Assembly: GCA_016215115.1 (NCBI GenBank)
Contig: JACRLN010000007.1
Coordinates: 1 to 42,904 of the forward strand
Direction of reading: 5' to 3'
DNA: 42,904 bases
Source of the DNA: Nitrospirota bacterium
GTDB lineage: Bacteria > Nitrospirota > Thermodesulfovibrionia > UBA6902
This document shows, in pieces, positions 16,477-23,760 of this stretch (positions are counted from its first letter, which is position 1; the number at the start of each line of letters is the position of its first letter). Made by a program: the position numbers and the translations under genes. The notes below the pieces were generated by a model, which had not been told where the DNA came from, ran no database searches, and saw only the letters and a program-made list of their open reading frames with translations.

Positions 16477-17244
16477 ATGGAGCTTTGTTTTGATGTTGAT
16501 AAAGCAAGGAATTATAAAAGCCATTCTCAGATAGCGAGAGTTTTAACAGAAGACTGGGCAGTAAAGAATTTGTTCTGCATATCATGTAATCAATCACGAC
16601 TGCAAGCTGCCCGTGATAATACAAAAGTGATTGATTTCATATGCGATAAGTGTTCTGAAACTTACCAGCTAAAAAGTCAGAGTAAAACTTTAGGAGACAA
16701 AATCGTTGACGCCGCATATGAACCCATGATTGATTCGATCAAAAGAAATCGAACACCAAACTTATTCCTGCTGCATTACAATTCGACCAACTATTGCGCT
16801 GAAAACCTCTTGATTGTCCCCCGGTATTTTCTAACACTTTCCTGTATAGAAGCTCGCAAACCTCTCTCGCAAAATGCCCGCCGTGCCGGATGGATCGGCT
16901 GCAACATTGTTTTAAAGGAAATCCCTCTCGACGGGAAGATAACGATTATTAAAGAGAGAGAAATTATAAGTCCTGAATCAGTCAGGGCGAATTATGACAG
17001 GTTCAGGTTTTTATCAGAAAAGAAATTTGATTCAAGAGGCTGGACAGCCGATGTTTTAAAAGTAGTTAGAGACCTCGGCAAGGCAGATTTTACTTTGGAG
17101 GAGCTATATGCCTACGACGAACAACTTCAAAAACTCCATCCCGATAACAAACACATCCGCCCCAAAATCCGTCAGCAGTTGCAAATCCTCCGCGACAAGG
17201 GGATTGTAGAATTTAAGGGAAGCGGAACATACAGGATTGTTTAA
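16477..17244 (+). CDS. DpnI-like restriction endonuclease
   Basis: From ATG 16477, behind TGGGGGA, the protein has 255 residues, close to DpnI itself. It begins MELCFDVDKARNYKSHSQ and has ARVLTEDW, the four zinc Cys (34, 37, 56, 59), and the PD-(D/E)XK-like site Asp53 with Q64-L-K66. The C-terminal winged helix carries RRAGWIGCNI, DSRGWTADVL and KIRQQLQILRDKGIVEFKG. DpnI cuts only methylated GATC. The catalytic Glu expected at 64 (from memory of DpnI) is Gln here, so activity is uncertain. An in-frame TTG at 16465 is a less likely start. The 3' end of this gene is duplicated twice downstream. Confidence 0.93.
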   Translation: MELCFDVDKARNYKSHSQIARVLTEDWAVKNLFCISCNQSRLQAARDNTKVIDFICDKCSETYQLKSQSKTLGDKIVDAAYEPMIDSIKRNRTPNLFLLHYNSTNYCAENLLIVPRYFLTLSCIEARKPLSQNARRAGWIGCNIVLKEIPLDGKITIIKEREIISPESVRANYDRFRFLSEKKFDSRGWTADVLKVVRDLGKADFTLEELYAYDEQLQKLHPDNKHIRPKIRQQLQILRDKGIVEFKGSGTYRIV

Positions 17245-17271
17245 TGGATAGGGGCGAGTGACCGTTCTATC

Positions 17272-17598
17272 CTACTTCAAAATCTTCTTAATCTGTTTCC
17301 TAAGCTCAGGAATTTCAACAGTTATAATATCCCAGACAATATCATAATCAATGCCGAAGTAATCATGGATTAATTTGTCTCTGGTTCCTGCCATTGCTCT
17401 CCAGTCAACAGCGCCATGATTTTTTCTGAAATCATCCGGAAGTTTCTTAACTGCTTCTCCGATTATTTCAACGCTGCGGACAAATGCCCTTTTGAGCGTT
17501 TCATCTTTAAGAAAATTTTTCTTGCTGAGTCCTTCTGATTTGCCGATTATATAGTCCGCTTCATCAAGGATATGTCTGAGGTATTCCTTATAGGACAT
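17272..17598 (-). CDS. hepT: HepT-like HEPN toxin (DUF86)
   Basis: The 108-residue, helix-rich protein contains the HEPN RNase motif RDKLIHDYF (Rx4HxY) near residue 73. Upstream segments such as RAFVRSVEIIGEAVKKLP are typical of the family. HepT cleaves RNA and is neutralised by the nucleotidyltransferase MntA, which adds AMP to the Tyr of this motif in studied systems. It overlaps the mntA-like gene by 11 bases on the same strand, with mntA first. Confidence 0.92.
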   Translation of the reverse strand: MSYKEYLRHILDEADYIIGKSEGLSKKNFLKDETLKRAFVRSVEIIGEAVKKLPDDFRKNHGAVDWRAMAGTRDKLIHDYFGIDYDIVWDIITVEIPELRKQIKKILK

Positions 17599-17893
17599 AT
17601 TCGATTTCTTTGAGGATATGAGGTTTCAGATACGGGCTCAGGCTTTCAGGTGTTATAAGCTCAACTTTACGATGAAGCAGGTCTTCAAGAAGATAGGCAA
17701 GGTGAATGAAGTTTTTAAAATTTTTCTTTCCGCGCATAAACTCCACAATCAGGTCAACATCACTTTCTTTTTTCTGTTTCCCTTTAACGAAGGAACCGAA
17801 AAGACCAATCCGTTTTACCCCGAGATTCTCTATCTCCTGTCTGTGAGAGGAAAGAATACTTGAAACATCTTTTCTTGTCTGTACCGTTTTCAT
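17588..17893 (-). CDS. mntA: MntA-like nucleotidyltransferase antitoxin
   Basis: The 101 residues start at ATG 17893, with an AGAGG ribosome site; the longer open frame upstream overlaps a broken DpnI fragment and is rejected. The motif GSFVKGKQKKESDVD fits GSx10DxD, the active site of MntA antitoxins that AMPylate HepT. The C-terminus reads ELITPESLSPYLKPHILKE. With hepT it forms a type VII toxin-antitoxin pair inserted between the intact DpnI-like gene and its duplicated 3' end. Confidence 0.92.
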   Translation of the reverse strand: MKTVQTRKDVSSILSSHRQEIENLGVKRIGLFGSFVKGKQKKESDVDLIVEFMRGKKNFKNFIHLAYLLEDLLHRKVELITPESLSPYLKPHILKEIEYVL

Positions 17894-17950
17894 AATTGCT
17901 AACCTCTGAACAATTATACCAAAACCCTGACAAAAGATACATTTCTCCGG

Positions 17951-18134
17951 CTTCAAAGACTCCACCCGAAAATAGAAACATCCACCCCAAAATCCGCCAG
18001 CAACAAAACAGTGCAAAAGCACAAAAGAGCAAAAGAGCAGAAGTGCGGAAGCGGGAAAGTGAGAAAGTGAAGAAAAGCAAAAGTGACAAAGGGGTTGTGG
18101 AGTTTAGGGGGAAAGGGAGATATGGGGTTGTAAA
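17951..18134 (+). pseudogene. Decayed 3' fragment of the DpnI-like gene with repeat insertion
   Basis: CTTCAAAGACTCCACCC and CCCCAAAATCCGCCAGCA mirror the intact gene's CTTCAAAAACTCCATCCC and CCCCAAAATCCGTCAGCA (17126-17176). After KIRQQ comes about 80 bases of family B repeat. The homology then resumes with DKGVVEFRGKGRYGVV, equivalent to DKGIVEFKGSGTYRIV. Small deletions in the first part break the frame. It lies directly upstream of the minus-strand mntA-like gene. The fragment lacks the catalytic domain. Confidence 0.82.
18001..18080. repeat. Family B repeat tract inside the DpnI 3' fragment
   Basis: The tract is a chain of 7-10 base words such as GTGCAAAAGC, ACAAAAGAGC, AGAAGTGCGG and AAGCGGGAAAG. 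It interrupts the winged-helix homology right after the codons for KIRQQ. Confidence 0.7.
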
Positions 18135-18147
18135 GTTAAGGTATTTA

Positions 18148-18570
18148 TTATGCTTTCAAAATCTTCAACAGTTTTGCAGTTGTAAAAACCTCAATGCCTG
18201 CATGTTGAAAATCTCTGTCATTGCTCCAGACAGGAACTTTCAGTTTCATTGCAAGTGCAAGCAATTCTATATCGTCTTCATCCCTGCCTGAAAATTTCTT
18301 GGACGCCTTTTGAATTAAATCTTCGTAAGAATGCCGGGGATAAATTTTAAGGGGAAGGAGTTTGAGTTGGGACTCAAGAATTTCTTCGCTGATTTTATAC
18401 CGCTCCGCGATAACATCAAGGTATTCTCTGACTTCATCAATATTAAACTGTGTTGTTACGATATCAATATCTTCTTCCAGAAATACGCGGAGCGCCGCCT
18501 TGCCTGCAACTGCGGAAAGGATAACGTTAGCGTCTGCGGCGAGTTTTTTTAAAGGTGTTAAAATCTGCAA
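18148..18570 (-). CDS. PIN-domain toxin paired with Phd
   Basis: The 140-residue protein has PIN-domain acidic residues: Asp13 in LAADANVILSAV, the Glu of NIDEVREYL, the Asp residues of GRDEDDIELLALA, and the Asp of WSNDRDF. The family degrades RNA. Its start overlaps the end of the Phd-like antitoxin gene by 44 bases. The antitoxin is upstream on the same strand, as expected for such operons. Confidence 0.85.
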   Translation of the reverse strand: MQILTPLKKLAADANVILSAVAGKAALRVFLEEDIDIVTTQFNIDEVREYLDVIAERYKISEEILESQLKLLPLKIYPRHSYEDLIQKASKKFSGRDEDDIELLALAMKLKVPVWSNDRDFQHAGIEVFTTAKLLKILKA

Positions 18571-18793
18571 GTAGTTTCCCCTCTGTTATTCCCTTTTTCT
18601 CAAGTGAACGGCCCACGAATTCACCAAGACGGACCAGCAGTTCTTTTCTGAGTTCCAAAGGAAAGCTCTCCGGATGGTCGATTGGCAGATAAAGTCCTGC
18701 TACTTTGCCATGCCTTGTAACAAGAACAGGTTCATCAGCCTTAAAATAACTTGTAGCTTTATCCCTGAATTCTCTGACTGTAGCCACCTTCAT
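18527..18793 (-). CDS. Phd/YefM-family antitoxin
   Basis: The 88-residue protein starts MKVATVREFRDKATSYFK and continues DEPVLVTRHGKVAGLYLP, the DNA-binding fold of Phd/YefM antitoxins. The C-terminal half (ELLVRLGEFVGRSLEKKGIT) is the part expected to bind the toxin. A GGAGGC site precedes the ATG. It is the first gene of a two-gene operon with the PIN toxin. Confidence 0.87.
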   Translation of the reverse strand: MKVATVREFRDKATSYFKADEPVLVTRHGKVAGLYLPIDHPESFPLELRKELLVRLGEFVGRSLEKKGITEGKLLADFNTFKKTRRRR

Positions 18794-18849
18794 ATTGCCT
18801 CCTGCAATAAGTATAGCAGGTAAATTTTGATTGTGTCAACAATTGTGAC

Positions 18850-18953
18850 CACATCTGTCAGCAACAGAACAGTGCAAAAGTGCGGAAGAGCGGAAGCGCA
18901 AAAGTCAAAGAGCCAAAGCGCCAAAAAAGGCATACTGGAATCTAAGGTGTAAG
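18850..18953 (+). pseudogene. Second decayed DpnI 3' fragment with repeat insertion
   Basis: CATCTGTCAGCAACAGAACA, then GTGCAAAAG, closely matches the first fragment (AATCCGCCAGCAACAAAACA, GTGCAAAAG). A family B tract follows, and then GGCATACTGGAATCTAAGG, which resembles the intact GGGATTGTAGAATTTAAGG. The shared join after CAGCAACA shows that the repeat entered one copy before that copy was duplicated. The homology is short, so confidence is moderate. The rest of the 18794-19040 gap shows no gene. Confidence 0.55.
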
Positions 18954-19044
18954 GGCGGACAATTTATCCTTCATAAAAATTTCACATTTATTATGTATAA
19001 AATAGCCAAAAAGTATAAATTGAAAAGGGGGTGAATATTACCAC

Positions 19045-19073
19045 TTGCACTGGCAAGGGAAAAGTGCTATATA
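19045..19073 (+). promoter_or_regulatory. Probable sigma-70 promoter of the lipoprotein gene
   Basis: TTGCAC at 19045-19050 and TATATA at 19068-19073 are separated by 17 bases. The inverted repeat CTTGC-ACTG-GCAAG overlaps the -35 box and could be an operator. The start codon is about 100 bases downstream, behind an AT-rich hairpin. Confidence 0.5.
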
Positions 19074-19084
19074 AAATAATGAAC

Positions 19085-19152
19085 AATGCATAATGAGTAA
19101 TTAACAATGAAAGAAGCTTCCTTAATTAATAATTACTCATTGATAATTTCTA
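19085..19152. repeat. AT-rich inverted repeat in the lipoprotein leader
   Basis: AATGAGTAATTA (19092-19103) is perfectly repeated in inverted form as TAATTACTCATT (19130-19141). Looser pairing continues outside. It resembles the family A spacers in layout. Confidence 0.65.
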
Positions 19153-19174
19153 ATTAATCTTAAGGGAGGTTGGC

Positions 19175-19591
19175 ATGAAAACATTTATTTCATTAATGAT
19201 GGTGATGGCGTTGCTGGTGTTGGCAGCCGGCTGTACACAATATCATGCCCAGGGTGTAGGGGCAGGCGGAGCTATCGGTGGTATAGCAGGCGCGCTTCTT
19301 GACAGACACAACCCCTGGAGAGGCGGAGTTGTCGGGGCAGTGCTTGGCGCAATTGTAGGTGCAACACTTACTGATATCTCTATGAGGGCGTCAGAGGAAG
19401 CAGTACAACAGAACAGACCTGTTCAATACAGAACAACCGACGGCCGCGGTGTTTATGAGGCATATCCGTTGGATTATAATGAACAAACAAAATGCCACAA
19501 AGTTCAGGAAAGGGTCTGGGAAGACGGGAGGCTGATTAAGGACCAGATAAAGGAAGTTTGTGAAGGGCAAAAGACTGAGAAAAGATATTAA
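19175..19591 (+). CDS. Glycine-zipper outer-membrane lipoprotein
   Basis: The 138-residue protein has a lipoprotein signal peptide (residues 1-19, lipobox LAAGC with Cys20). A glycine-zipper hairpin follows (GVGAGGAIGGIAGALLD, GGVVGAVLGAIVGATL; residues ~27-65). The C-terminal domain is polar and has two Cys residues (TKCHKVQ, KEVCEGQ). Such proteins (Rick_17kDa/SlyB-like) sit in the outer membrane and affect envelope integrity; the exact role is unknown. A GGGAGG site precedes the ATG, and a terminator follows. Confidence 0.87.
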   Translation: MKTFISLMMVMALLVLAAGCTQYHAQGVGAGGAIGGIAGALLDRHNPWRGGVVGAVLGAIVGATLTDISMRASEEAVQQNRPVQYRTTDGRGVYEAYPLDYNEQTKCHKVQERVWEDGRLIKDQIKEVCEGQKTEKRY

Positions 19592-19628
19592 CTGCTATAA
19601 AATTAAAAAATAAGAGAGCACTAATTAA

Positions 19629-19658
19629 AGGGCTGCAGAGTTGCAGCCCTTTTTGTTT
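19629..19658 (+). terminator. Rho-independent terminator
   Basis: AGGGCTGCA pairs with TGCAGCCCT around a GAGT loop and is followed by TTTTTGTTTTT. It closes the lipoprotein transcript. Confidence 0.9.
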
Positions 19659-19737
19659 TTCAGGGTTTGTGATAATATTAGAAATTTCAGAGTTGATTCG
19701 TGGATGGATTGAAGTCTGTTCATAAATTAACGAAAAC

Positions 19738-19853
19738 GTCATTCCCGTGAAAACGGGAATCCAGAAATGTAGGGGCAGTGCCTTGTGCCTGCCCTGATAA
19801 AGGGCAACCACAAGGGTTGCCCCTACAAGATTCCGGACAAGCCGGAATGACGT
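19738..19853. repeat. Composite repeat: family E core in a split family F palindrome
   Basis: The outer parts are GTCATTCCCGTGAAAACGGG (from 19739) and GATTCCGGACAAGCCGGAAT followed by GACG (to 19853). The inner 58-base family E core at 19769-19826 begins GTAGGGGCAGTGCCTTGTG and ends GGGTTGCCCCTAC. A second core copy is at 20613-20669. The element occupies almost all of the space before the RluB gene, leaving no visible Shine-Dalgarno for that gene. Confidence 0.8.
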
Positions 19854-19890
19854 CTAAACTGAGTTTAGAAACAAACTCCAATTAATTTAT

Positions 19891-20616
19891 ATGGAAGAAA
19901 GACTTCAAAAAATATTGGCCAAGTGCGGTATCGCCTCAAGGAGACAGGCGGAGGGGATGATATTGGAAGGGTTGGTAACAGTTAATGGAGCGCCTGCAGT
20001 GCTTGGCATGAAGGCGGACCTTGATAGAGACCATATAAAAGTAAGAGGCAAGCTTATCCACACGGTCGAATCAAAGGTTTATATGATTTTCAACAAGCCG
20101 GAAAAATGTCTTACAACGATGTCCGATTCCGAAGGGCGGACGACGGTTAAAAACTTTTTAAAAGGGGTGAAGGCGAAAGTATTTCCTGTTGGCAGGCTTG
20201 ATTATAATTCAGAGGGACTTCTTATTTTGACGAATGACGGGGATATGGCCAATGCGATACTTCATCCAGGCAAAAAGATACCAAAGACATATCTTCTGAA
20301 GGCTGACGGATTTCTTGAAGATAAGGATATTGAAAGACTGGAAAAAGGGATTAAACTTGAAGACGGCATGACCGCGCCTGCAAAGGTAAAGAAGTTAAAA
20401 TATACAAAGGCAAATTCATGGCTTGAGATAACAATTCATGAAGGCAAAAAAAGGCAGGTCAGGAGGATGATGGAAAGGGTGGGGCATTCAGTTATCAAGC
20501 TCAAAAGGGTCAGGATTAACGGTATCTCGCTCGGCAGGTTGGAACCGGGCTTATTTAGGTATATGACGCCGGAGGAGATTAAAAGACTGAAAAAAGAAGT
20601 TGGGAGTATGCAGTAG
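19891..20616 (+). CDS. rluB: Pseudouridine synthase of the RluB/RsuA family
   Basis: The 241-residue protein has an N-terminal S4 RNA-binding domain (RLQKILAKCGIASRRQAEGMI). The RsuA-type catalytic domain contains FPVGRLDYNSEGLLILTNDG, with the catalytic Asp in GRLDY near residue 107, and EGKKRQVRRMME. RluB modifies 23S rRNA helix 89. Members of the family are hard to tell apart, so RsuA-like is possible. The stop codon TAG is part of the first bases (GTAGGGGC) of a family E repeat, so the repeat set the C-terminus. Confidence 0.88.
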   Translation: MEERLQKILAKCGIASRRQAEGMILEGLVTVNGAPAVLGMKADLDRDHIKVRGKLIHTVESKVYMIFNKPEKCLTTMSDSEGRTTVKNFLKGVKAKVFPVGRLDYNSEGLLILTNDGDMANAILHPGKKIPKTYLLKADGFLEDKDIERLEKGIKLEDGMTAPAKVKKLKYTKANSWLEITIHEGKKRQVRRMMERVGHSVIKLKRVRINGISLGRLEPGLFRYMTPEEIKRLKKEVGSMQ

Positions 20617-20695
20617 GGGCAGGCCTTGTGCCTGCCCTGATAAAGGGCAACCACAAGGGTTGCCCCTACAAGATTCCGCATTAAGCGCGGAATTA
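20613..20695. repeat. Family E repeat supplying the RluB stop codon
   Basis: It begins GTAGGGGCAGGCCTTGTG, ends GGTTGCCCCTAC at 20669, and continues with AAGATTCCGCATTAAGCGCG, the equivalent of the family F half behind the first copy. The two copies differ at only a few positions in the core and flank the rluB gene in direct orientation 0.8 kb apart. Confidence 0.85.
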
Positions 20696-20723
20696 CATAA
20701 AAGATGATACAAGGTAAACTACT

Positions 20724-22520
20724 ATGCTGCGTGACAAATATTGTGCTGAAATAAGCGAAAAAGATATTGGATTAAATCTGAATATTGCCGGCTGGGCCAA
20801 CAAATGGCGGGACCACGGCGGCGTTGTTTTTATCGACCTTCGTGACAGAACCGGTATAGTTCAGGTGGTATTTAATCCTGAAATCAATCAGGATATTCAT
20901 CAACTTGCGCATAAGATAAGAAGCGAGTACGTTCTCCAAATAAAAGGCGAAGTGAGGAAAAGGCCTGACGGCACCGAAAATCTTTCAATTCCTTCAGGAC
21001 AGATCGAAGTTATTGCAAAAGAATTAAAAATACTTAATGACTGCAAACCCCTGCCATTTATAATTGAGGACGAAACCGATGCCTCGGAATCCCTGCGCTA
21101 CAAACACAGATATCTCGACCTCAGAAGGCCGGTTATACAGAGAAATCTCGTAATAAGACATAAAGCCGTAAAGGGCATACGTGAGTATCTCGATTCACAG
21201 GGATTTATAGAAATAGAAACACCTGTTCTGACAAAGAGCACACCCGAAGGCGCGCGTGATTATCTTGTACCGAGCAGGACAAATCCCGGCCATTTCTTTG
21301 CTCTTCCCCAGTCGCCTCAGATATTCAAACAGATACTGATGGTGGCAGGGCTTGAGAAATATTATCAGATTGTCAGATGTTTCCGTGACGAGGACTTAAG
21401 GGCGGACCGGCAGCCGGAATTCACACAGGTTGATATGGAGATGTCTTTCATTAACAGGGAAGATATTATCGCAGTTATTGAGGGTATGATAAAAAAGGTA
21501 TTCATAGAGACGGTCGGGGTGGAATTGCAAATGCCTTTTCAAAGACTGACCTATCACGAAGCTATGGAGAGATTCGGCTGCGACAAACCGGATTTGAGGT
21601 TCTCGCTTGAACTGAAGAATGTAAGCGATATTGTAAAAGGATCATCTTTCAAGGTATTTCTTGACACCCTTTCAAAAGGCGGAATTGTAAAAGGCATTAA
21701 CGCAAAAGGTCTTGCCGGCTATTCAAGAAAGGAACTCGAGGACCTCACAAAGGAGGTTCAGGGTTATGGCGCAAAGGGTCTTGCATGGATAAAGATCAAA
21801 AACGGCTTTGAATCACCTATAGCAAAGTTTTTCCCCGAACAATCATTAAAAGAGCTTGCTGAAAGGCTTGAAGCAGAGGAAGGGGATCTCCTTCTTTTTG
21901 TTGCAGACAATGAGAAGGTTGCCAATGATTGTCTGTCCCGTTTGCGTAATGAGCTTGGCAGGAAACTCGGTCTTATAATGGAAGGAGTTTACGCGTTTGT
22001 ATGGATAACGGACTTCCCCCTCTTTGAATGGAATGAAGATGAAAAAAGATTTGAAGCAATGCACCATCCGTTCACAAGCCCGAGGGAAGAGGATATGGTC
22101 AGGTTTATGTCAGTTGAAACTTCCGCGCTTTCGAACTTCCGCGCTTCCGAACTTTCTTCACTAAGGGCGCAGGCTTACGACATTGTACTGAACGGCTACG
22201 AAATCGGCGGGGGGAGCATACGTATACATAAAAAAGATGTGCAGGACAGGATGTTTCAACTCCTGAATATCAGTCCTGAAGATGCAAATGCCAAATTCGG
22301 CTTTTTACTTGAGGCGCTGGAATACGGTGCCCCGCCTCATGGAGGTATTGCACTTGGACTTGACAGGCTTATCATGATTATCACAGGCGCTCAATCAATA
22401 AGAGACGTTATTGCATTCCCAAAAACCCAGAAAGCCATCTGCCCTCTCAGTAATGCCCCTTCTACGGTTGATCCAAAGCAGTTGAAGGAGTTGAGTATCA
22501 AATTGGATATTGTGGAATAA
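20724..22520 (+). CDS. aspS: Aspartyl-tRNA synthetase
   Basis: The 598 residues fit the bacterial type. The OB-fold anticodon domain ([20 protein letters not shown]) is followed by class II motif 2 ([18 protein letters not shown]), a GAD insertion domain, and motif 3 ([13 protein letters not shown]). Between [11 protein letters not shown] and [14 protein letters not shown] the protein carries about 12 more residues than typical relatives; this stretch (T466 to S479) is encoded by a family B repeat. The insertion is in frame, and all catalytic motifs are intact, so the enzyme is probably functional. No strong ribosome site is seen before the ATG. Confidence 0.97.
   Translation: MLRDKYCAEISEKDIGLNLNIAGWANKWRDHGGVVFIDLRDRTGIVQVVFNPEINQDIHQLAHKIRSEYVLQIKGEVRKRPDGTENLSIPSGQIEVIAKELKILNDCKPLPFIIEDETDASESLRYKHRYLDLRRPVIQRNLVIRHKAVKGIREYLDSQGFIEIETPVLTKSTPEGARDYLVPSRTNPGHFFALPQSPQIFKQILMVAGLEKYYQIVRCFRDEDLRADRQPEFTQVDMEMSFINREDIIAVIEGMIKKVFIETVGVELQMPFQRLTYHEAMERFGCDKPDLRFSLELKNVSDIVKGSSFKVFLDTLSKGGIVKGINAKGLAGYSRKELEDLTKEVQGYGAKGLAWIKIKNGFESPIAKFFPEQSLKELAERLEAEEGDLLLFVADNEKVANDCLSRLRNELGRKLGLIMEGVYAFVWITDFPLFEWNEDEKRFEAMHHPFTSPREEDMVRFMSVETSALSNFRASELSSLRAQAYDIVLNGYEIGGGSIRIHKKDVQDRMFQLLNISPEDANAKFGFLLEALEYGAPPHGGIALGLDRLIMIITGAQSIRDVIAFPKTQKAICPLSNAPSTVDPKQLKELSIKLDIVE
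22119..22156. repeat. Family B repeat inside the aspS coding sequence
   Basis: ACTTCCGCGCTTTCGAACTT and CCGCGCTTCCGAACTTTC are the same words as the intergenic tracts at 15468-15525 and 32440-32515. It adds about 12 codons in frame in a loop just before RAQAYD. Confidence 0.8.
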
Positions 22521-22550
22521 CGTGTCTTATTGTCTTTCTTCTATCCCCTC

Positions 22551-22578
22551 TTAATATTTCTTTTTTAAAAAATATTAA
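22551..22578 (+). terminator. AT-rich hairpin behind aspS
   Basis: TTAATATT and AATATTAA surround CTTTTTT. The stem is only A-T pairs, so termination would be weak; it could equally be a chance AT-rich palindrome. Confidence 0.3.
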
Positions 22579-22588
22579 TAATTAGATT

Positions 22589-22724
22589 CTGTCCATAAAT
22601 TGCCATTTTTTATTTTTGTCATGCCCGAAGTCTGTAATCGGGCATCCAGAACTTATTGAAAAGACTGGGTTCCCGCCTTCGCGGGAATGACGACTTTTTC
22701 CCCGGCGCCATAGTTTATGGACAG
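22589..22724. repeat. Family F palindrome inside an 11-base inverted repeat
   Basis: The outer arms CTGTCCATAAA (22589-22599) and TTTATGGACAG (22714-22724) are perfect. Inside is GTCATGCCCGAAGTCTGTAA with TCGGGCATCC, then GGTTCCCGCCTTCGCGGGAA followed by TGACGAC. The phrase TCTGTYCATAAATT also precedes the composite repeat at 19738, so the two insertions share a context. Confidence 0.75.
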
Positions 22725-22756
22725 GCTCAAAATCAATTTGTGCCAGGAAACACAAG

Positions 22757-22773
22757 TGTGACATCATGTCACA
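22757..22773. promoter_or_regulatory. Palindrome upstream of the sigma-54 promoter
   Basis: TGTGACATCATGTCACA is a perfect 7-3-7 inverted repeat centred about 65 bases before the -24 element. Its position suits an enhancer site for a sigma-54 activator such as the PrsR type linked to PEP-CTERM genes. A Crp/Fnr-like site is an alternative reading. Confidence 0.6.
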
Positions 22774-22827
22774 GTGCAAGAAGGGGAACACTGGTCATAT
22801 TTATTATATAAATCAGCAAGTTAAAAG

Positions 22828-22844
22828 TTGGCATATCTTTTGCA
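22828..22844 (+). promoter_or_regulatory. Sigma-54 (-24/-12) promoter
   Basis: TTGGCATATCTTTTGCA fits the consensus TGGCAC-N5-TTGCA with a single change. The invariant GG (22830-22831) and GC (22842-22843) are exactly 10 bases apart. The gene starts about 75 bases downstream. Confidence 0.85.
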
Positions 22845-22917
22845 ATAAACAGCAGTATTCCTATTAGGCGGACATATATCCTACATACTTTTAAATCAAT
22901 TGCAAGGAGATAAACAA

Positions 22918-23760
22918 ATGGAATTAAAAACTGTAACTACAAGAAGAATCTCTGTCAACTCTAAAATATACGGGTTGACTTTATGTGCACATCTTTTTTA
23001 TCTTGTTTTTTTTGTTATGAGCATTCTGGTTTCACCAGCCCAGGCAAATGTTATAACTGTCAGTGATGACTTTAAAGGTAGCACTATAAATGCAGCGTGG
23101 GATATATCCTTTATGGGTATGAAGGAAACAGACTGGAAGTATTCTTTATCCAATCCTAATTTAGTTGTGACTAATATTGTTGATAGAGGTGTTAATAAGA
23201 ACGGGTCTATTGTTAAACTCAGTCAGAGTTTCGCTCCACTTACCGAATTTAATGTTGATCTTACTTTCTCATGGGATCTAAAGCAGCAGAAAAAGAAAAT
23301 ACAGAATGCCGTACAAAATTTTTATGTCAATCTCTATGATACGGATAATAACCTGATATCTTCAGTTGGTTATAAGGATACCTTAATAACTAAAACCGGC
23401 AATAAAATTGCAAATATAGCAGATAAGAGCTACACCAGCAAAGTAAGCGGCTCGAATGGCAAGGAATCTATCAATCTCTTAAGGCAGGATGATACATTAA
23501 GTGTGCTCTGGAATGATAAAAATATATTATCCGGAACTTCTACCGGTAATCTTGGAAGAGTTGATGTATTATTTTCCTATTCCAGGAAAAATAACATTAA
23601 TGGTTCTTCGTACTTCGGTAAGGAGGCTGTTGAGTTCGTTAAAATAGAAGGATCTCCTTCCATTGCACTTGCACCTGAACCGATAAGTACTGTTCTTTTT
23701 ATTTCTGGCGGAGGTATTTTAGCGGGCAGATGTTATTTTAAGAAAAAAAGAAACTTGTAA
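22918..23760 (+). CDS. PEP-CTERM-anchored exported protein
   Basis: From ATG 22918, behind AAGGAGA, the protein has 280 residues; a TTG at 22900 is less likely. A long signal peptide ends near AQA at residue 42. The body is beta-rich and begins NVITVSDDFKGSTINAAWD, resembling a concanavalin-like carbohydrate-binding fold. The C-terminus has APEP (252-255), a hydrophobic helix and the basic tail FKKKRNL, which is the exosortase sorting signal of PEP-CTERM proteins. The gene is alone behind a sigma-54 promoter. The ligand is unknown. Confidence 0.85.
   Translation: MELKTVTTRRISVNSKIYGLTLCAHLFYLVFFVMSILVSPAQANVITVSDDFKGSTINAAWDISFMGMKETDWKYSLSNPNLVVTNIVDRGVNKNGSIVKLSQSFAPLTEFNVDLTFSWDLKQQKKKIQNAVQNFYVNLYDTDNNLISSVGYKDTLITKTGNKIANIADKSYTSKVSGSNGKESINLLRQDDTLSVLWNDKNILSGTSTGNLGRVDVLFSYSRKNNINGSSYFGKEAVEFVKIEGSPSIALAPEPISTVLFISGGGILAGRCYFKKKRNL

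Noticed and set aside
17588-18022. Longer 144-residue form of the MntA-like protein
   Set aside because: The extra N-terminus lies over the DpnI 3' fragment and does not resemble MntA. ATG 17893 has a ribosome site and gives the family's usual length.
17896-18291. 131-residue plus-strand protein across the repeat tract
   Set aside because: It is an accidental open frame through the decayed DpnI fragment and family B repeat, and continues antisense to the PIN gene.
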